Shown here: piece after piece, positions 10,801 to 31,101 of the stretch | Position numbering within the stretch: position 1 is the stretch's first letter | Layout: every line of letters starts with the position of its first letter | Origin: Dunaliella salina | Lineage: Eukaryota > Chlorophyta > Chlorophyceae > Chlamydomonadales > Dunaliellaceae | Reading direction: 5' to 3' | DNA: 31,101 nucleotides | Assembly (NCBI GenBank): GCA_002284615.2 | Contig: MU069634.1 | Coordinates: 127,545-158,645 of the forward strand | Made by a program: the position numbers and the translations under genes | Notes under the pieces: model-generated | What the model saw: the letters and a program-made list of their open reading frames with translations, nothing else | What the model was told of the DNA's origin: nothing | The model's database searches: none

Positions 10801-13182
10801 CCTACTGGAGGGGCAGGAGGGCAGACAAGGGTGTGGCGTGAGCGAAGTCCGTGTGAATTGCAGGTACTACTGGAGGGGGAGGAGGGCAGACAAGGGTGAG
10901 GCGTGAGCAAAGTCCTTGTGAATTGCAGGTACTAGTGGAGGGGCGGGAGGGCAGACAAGGGTGTGGGGTGAGGAGGATGTGCATGCAGAGTGTGTGCCCT
11001 GCAGGTCCAGCTGGAGGGGCAGGAGAGCAGACAATAGGTTCCAGGAGGGCAGGCAAGGGAGTGGAGGCACGGGAGGGCAGACAAGGGGGGGGGGGGAGAC
11101 ACAGGAGGGCAGACCAGACAGGGCAAACAAGAGAGGGCAAACAAGGGTGTGGGGTGTGGAGGATGTGTGCGTGTGCAACTTCTCGAAGTGCAACTCAGGG
11201 TTGAAGGGGACCACTGAATAGAGAGGGGACCCTGATAGGCATCAATCACTGAGGGGGGGGCTGCAAACACTTGGGCAGCAGGTCGCTAGCGTATGTGAGA
11301 GTGAGGGGGCACCTCATTGCCCGGAGTCTGTGTGTGCTGCAGGTCCTGCTAGAGGGGTAGAAGGGCAGGCAAGGGTGTGAAGTGAGGAGGATGCGCACGT
11401 GTGTGGCCTCTCGGAGTGAAACTCTGGGTTGGAGGGGACCGTTGAAATCAGGAAAGGAAACCCTGAAAGGTACCCAATCACTGAAAAAGGGGGTTGTGAG
11501 CGCTTGGATAGCAGATCGCAAGCATGCATGGGAGGGAGGGGGCTTGATCTGTTTTGACTCTTCAAAGGGAGGTACAGGAAGATCCAAGAGAATGGCCGCC
11601 CCGAATGAATGCCAGGCAGTGGAAAGCAGGAGCAAACAATCTTCCCATACCTCTGCCCTTGTGAATGCTGGTTTGCCTCTTTGTGTGCAACTGATGCAAG
11701 GGTTATTCTACAGCCTGCATGCCTTTCCTTCTCTTGCACTGGTTCGCAGGCAGAGAGCTGAAGTGTGAAGCTAGCTTTCAGCAGCCACACAGTTTTGCTT
11801 CCCCACGCTGTGAAGGAGGTTTCCCACTTTTTGGAAATGGCCAGACTATGACTATAACCATGACCCTGATCCGATCAGTAATCCCTCTGCAAATCGGAGC
11901 AACTCTTGCCAGGCACCTTCAAAACTCTGGATTTCCAATGAAGTGAACAGGGCAACCTACCATCAATTGCGCTGTCTCGACACTCTGCCCTGACACCATG
12001 CCGTGGTGTTATACCAAGGATCCAACAAGTTGCACACCTGATGCTTGCTGCTACCGCGGATCCTGTGACGAAACAGAGGCACACCCATGCACGAGGTGTA
12101 GCTCTCCACAAGCTGGTGCCCAACCTGTTCAAACCAAAGGACAGGAGTCTCAGTGCCGTTATTCACTCCATTCTTTAGCGCAGGCACACTGGCATTGTGA
12201 ATTCATGCTACACGCAGAATTCATGCACGAGGTGTAGCTCTCCACAAGATGGTGCCCAACCTGTTCAAACCAAAGGACAAGAGTTTCAATGTGGTTATTC
12301 ACTCTACTCTTCAGCACAGGCACTGGCATTGTGAATTCATGCTACACGAAAAATTCATGCACGAGGTGTAGCTCTCCAAAAGCTGGTGCCCAGCCTGCTC
12401 AAACCAAAGGACAGGAACTCCGATGCACATGACAAAACAAGAAGGACGAAAATGAGGAAGTTTGCGGCTGGAAGTAGGCATGCTTGAGAGCCAAATGCAG
12501 GGATCAATTACAATCAATTATATGCATGTATATAATGTACATTTACAAATTAAAAATCGGTTATAATTGATTTCCATACAAACATGTATATGTGTTTATA
12601 TGTATTTACAGAGGCACGCTCATGCACAACGTGCAGCTCTCCACAAGCTGGTGCCTAACCTGCTCGAACCAAAGGATAGGAATTTCAATGCATGTAACAA
12701 GACAAGAAGAAGGAGAGTGAGGAAGTTTGCGGCAGGAAGTTGGCATGCTTGAGATCCAATGCAGTGATCAATTTCAATGGGCAATGGAACGCGACTGTTC
12801 AAAAGGCCAATGTGCAGGCTGTGAAGGACCTCCTCGATGGACGCGTTCCAGGGTGGGGAGTGTTTTTAAGGGGAATGAGCAGAAAATTGCATTGTTTGTA
12901 CACGCTGTACAAGTCCGGGCATGGCATAGACAAAGACACAGCAGAGATCACTGGTCTCATACAGTATGCCACGTCCAAATAAGGGCATCGTACAGACACA
13001 GACACAGCTGAAGAGATCACTGGCCTCACCGTTTGATACATGTAGCTGTCCAGCTCATCGGGGGCGCCTTCCTGAGGCAGCAAGTTTGCCAGAGCCACCA
13101 CCTCGTGCCCCCCATGGGCCTTGGCCAAGGCCATGGCGTGGCATGAGTCCTTCCCTCCGCTCACCAGGGCGACAAACTTCAT
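7773..13182 (-). CDS. DPH6: DPH6, diphthine--ammonia ligase (ATP-binding domain), 5 exons, 3' end unresolved
   Basis: Ligates ammonia to diphthine on eEF2, the final ATP-dependent step of diphthamide synthesis in the cytosol. Exons join as 13182-13030, 12124-12038, 10792-10590, 9371-9146 and 7854-7773, with compatible phases and GT-AG borders, giving about 250 residues. Seen in order: the N-terminal PP-loop SGGKDS (residues 8-13), the DELDSYMYQT/VGHQ junction, RGSS, GDEVEDL, SSGAIASDYQRLRVE, GLDPHKHLGK, CGEGGEYETLTLDCP, and the SIAQVGYLHP segment that follows the ATP domain in this family. The ATG at 13182 is chosen because family members begin with this M-K-F-V-A-L-V-S-G-G motif. Many eukaryotic homologues carry RidA-like domains after this point. 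I could not find them or a convincing terminal exon, so the gene may end near 7693 by read-through or continue in exons I do not recognise. Introns are packed with copies of the exon ends. Confidence 0.9.
8451..8612 (+). repeat. Short tandem repeat, CTCATCCTAATTG
   Basis: About 10 units of 13-27 bp built on TAATTGCTCATCTTAATTGC, with two longer units carrying GTCCCCACCC. Confidence 0.9.
8809..9082 (-). repeat. Three degenerate copies of the DPH6 exon 4 3' end
   Basis: Copies at 9030-9082, 8909-8962 and 8809-8863 (spacing 100-120 bp) match 9146-9201, including the GCCCAGCTTGAAGGC and GGGCAGTCCAG segments. In each copy the donor GT is altered (GAT, GGG, GAG), so none should act as a 5' splice site. 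Confidence 0.9.
9146..9371 (-). CDS. DPH6: DPH6 exon 4
   Basis: Begins GGGCATGATC, completing the split codon of exon 3, and encodes MIDSQLHAIFVKVAALGLDP, KHLGK, and the signature NVCGEGGEYETLTLDCPAF, ending LDEFE. The donor is GTAAGG, phase 0. The last 18 or so codons are reiterated three times downstream (8809-9082). Confidence 0.93.
9372..10589 (-). other. DPH6 intron 3
   Basis: No exon or gene recognised. Contains a short tandem of 31-33 bp near 10350-10460 (TTTGGAGCGTGTGCTGCAGG type, about 3.5 units). Confidence 0.75.
10590..10792 (-). CDS. DPH6: DPH6 exon 3
   Basis: Encodes YTRTSGDEVEDLSLLL, then SSGAIASDYQRLRVEHVCAR and LGLVSLAYMW, the most conserved core of the DPH6 ATP-binding fold. 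The acceptor is CCTGCAG|TAC, which restores phase 0 from exon 2 and is preferred over the closer TTCAG|GGG, which breaks frame. The donor is CTCAG|GTGTGC, phase 2. The acceptor region is reiterated in the adjoining G-rich minisatellite. Confidence 0.92.
10793..11360 (-). repeat. G-rich minisatellite built from the DPH6 exon 3 acceptor region
   Basis: Units of about 65 bp at 10793-10990, then shorter GGAGGGCAGACAAGGG units to 11160, and one more junction-like unit at about 11330. Plus-strand units contain GTCCGTGTGAATTGCAGGTA, the complement of the exon 3 splice acceptor and first codons, followed by CTGGAGGGGCAGGAGGGC. Confidence 0.9.
12038..12124 (-). CDS. DPH6: DPH6 exon 2
   Basis: 29 codons, VGHQLVESYTSCMGVPLF through RGSSKHQ, matching the family segment between the DELDSYMYQT and GDEVEDL motifs. 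The acceptor is GAACAG, the donor GTGTGC, phase 0 on both sides. Three degenerate copies of its 5' end lie upstream at about 12221-12280, 12357-12410 and 12611-12675. Confidence 0.88.
12221..12675 (-). repeat. Three degenerate copies of the DPH6 exon 2 5' end and acceptor
   Basis: Copies at 12221-12280, 12357-12410 and 12611-12675 carry GAGCTACACCTCGTGCATG-like sequence preceded by the intact acceptor (GAACAG or GAGCAG). The latter two belong to a larger 140-190-bp duplication that includes GAGGAAGTTTGCGGC. Confidence 0.92.
12935..13029 (-). repeat. Duplication of the DPH6 exon 1 donor flank
   Basis: AGAGATCACTGG(C/T)CTCA and ACAGACAAAGACACAG-like segments occur twice, about 69 bp apart, directly downstream of the exon 1 donor. 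Confidence 0.8.
13030..13182 (-). CDS. DPH6: DPH6 exon 1
   Basis: 51 codons from the ATG, containing the PP-loop S-G-G-K-D-S and ending DELDSYMYQT. The donor is GTGAGG, phase 0. About 70 bp of the donor flank is duplicated once just downstream (around 12940-12965 in plus coordinates). The reading frame stays open upstream of the ATG through the CAG repeat, so a longer N-terminus cannot be excluded, but the chosen start matches the family. Confidence 0.92.
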
Positions 13183-13332
13183 CCTCAGGGCAGCAGACTC
13201 TGTTGCAAATTTAAGTACCGTTTCAGATTGTGAGGAATGGCATGCGTCACAATGAACACATAGCGCGATTCCGATTGGGCAAGAGTTTCGCTCTGTTCCT
13301 TCTGAGGTCTGTGTAGCTGTGGTGCTTGCATG

Positions 13333-13453
<121 letters not shown>

Positions 13454-14318
13454 NNNNNNNNNNNNNNNNNNNNNNNNNNNNNNNNNNNNNNNNNNNNNNN
13501 NNNNNNNNNNNNNNNNNNNNNNNNNNNNNNNNNNNNNNNNNNNNNNNNNNNNNNNNNNNNNNNNNNNNNNNNNNNNNNNNNNNNNNNNNNNNNNNNNNNN
13601 NNNNNNNNNNNNNNNNNNNNNNNNNNNNNNNNNNNNNNNNNNNNNNNNNNNNNNNNNNNNNNNNNNNNNNNNNNNNNNNNNNNNNNNNNNNNNNNNNNNN
13701 NNNNNNNNNNNNNNNNNNNNNNNNNNNNNNNNNNNNNNNNNNNNNNNNNNNNNNNNNNNNNNNNNNNNNNNNNNNNNNNNNNNNNNNNNNNNNNNNNNNN
13801 NNNNNNNNNNNNNNNNNNNNNNNNNNNNNNNNNNNNNNNNNNNNNNNNNNNNNNNNNNNNNNNNNNNNNNNNNNNNNNNNNNNNNNNNNNNNNNNNNNNN
13901 NNNNNNNNNNNNNNNNNNNNNNNNNNNNNNNNNNNNNNNNNNNNNNNNNNNNNNNNNNNNNNNNNNNNNNNNNNNNNNNNNNNNNNNNNNNNNNNNNNNN
14001 NNNNNNNNNNNNNNNNNNNNNNNNNNNNNNNNNNNNNNNNNNNNNNNNNNNNNNNNNNNNNNNNNNNNNNNNNNNNNNNNNNNNNNNNNNNNNNNNNNNN
14101 NNNNNNNNNNNNNNNNNNNNNNNNNNNNNNNNNNNNNNNNNNNNNNNNNNNNNNNNNNNNNNNNNNNNNNNNNNNNNNNNNNNNNNNNNNNNNNNNNNNN
14201 NNNNNNNNNNNNNNNNNNNNNNNNNNNNNNNNNNNNNNNNNNNNNNNNNNNNNNNNNNNNNNNNNNNNNNNNNNNNNNNNNNNNNNNNNNNNNNNNNNNN
14301 NNNNNNNNNNNNNNNNNN
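13454..14318. other. Assembly gap (865 N)
   Basis: Unsequenced; flanked by repeat on both sides, so probably caused by collapse of the compound repeat. Confidence 1.
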
Positions 14319-14354
<36 letters not shown>

Positions 14355-14580
14355 GTTTGAGTATGGTTCCATCAGCATAGATCAAACAAGTGTAAGGTTC
14401 CTTTCACTCTCACCGGGGCAGGAAACTTCATCATGCTTGCATTATGCAAAGCAACTCAGAACGAAATCGAACAGGCTCTCCAGCGTTTTGGTGTTCAGAA
14501 GGTTGCCGTTAAGACTGTGCTAACACATACAATTATTGTTTTAAAATTCATTGGCATTGTCTCGCGGCGGGAATTGCAAC

Positions 14581-31012
<16,432 letters not shown>

Positions 31013-31094
<82 letters not shown>
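31013..31094. repeat. (GT)n microsatellite beginning at a splice donor
   Basis: 41 GT units whose first GT is the donor of the exon ending GGCAAG at 31012. Confidence 0.95.
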
Positions 31095-31097
<3 letters not shown>

Positions 31098-31101
31098 GTG
31101 T

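Overview
This is nuclear DNA of an intron-rich eukaryote, most likely a unicellular green alga. The reasons are split genes with GT-AG introns, long (GT)n microsatellites, minisatellite-filled introns, a short TTTAGGG-like telomeric tract and roughly even base composition. A Dunaliella-like chlamydomonadalean is my best guess, but it is only a guess. N runs at 13454-14318 and scattered single Ns show a draft assembly.

Two genes can be supported, arranged head to head around the gap. On the minus strand, five exons between 13182 and 7773 encode the ATP-pyrophosphatase domain of DPH6 (diphthine-ammonia ligase, last step of diphthamide synthesis on eEF2). On the plus strand, twelve exons from 14581 to 31012, running off the window, encode a dynamin/EHD-superfamily membrane GTPase with a P-loop, DTPG and SKAD motifs, an AIEEVCQSVDK segment and two C-terminal membrane helices. 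Splice phases agree across every junction from the P-loop exon to the window end. The exon between the first exon and the P-loop exon was not found. No functional link between the two genes is evident beyond the shared intergenic region.

The left 7.7 kb has no confident host gene. It holds microsatellites, an interstitial telomere-like tract, a GTCATGTCATGTTATAG tandem array, a dispersed repeat carrying an AT-rich unidentified ORF (1132-1407), and on the minus strand (3386-3850) a fragment resembling the helicase motif C region of a CRESS-DNA Rep protein, probably an endogenous viral or plasmid remnant.

The most striking feature is intron architecture. In both genes many introns contain tandem arrays whose units are copies of the adjacent exon end plus its splice site. 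Copies of exon 5' ends lie upstream of the exon and copies of exon 3' ends lie downstream. At least nine exon boundaries show this, often with the splice dinucleotide retained in the decoy copies, and (GT)n/(CA)n tracts directly abut two splice sites. The introns appear to have grown by repeated duplication of exon-intron junctions.
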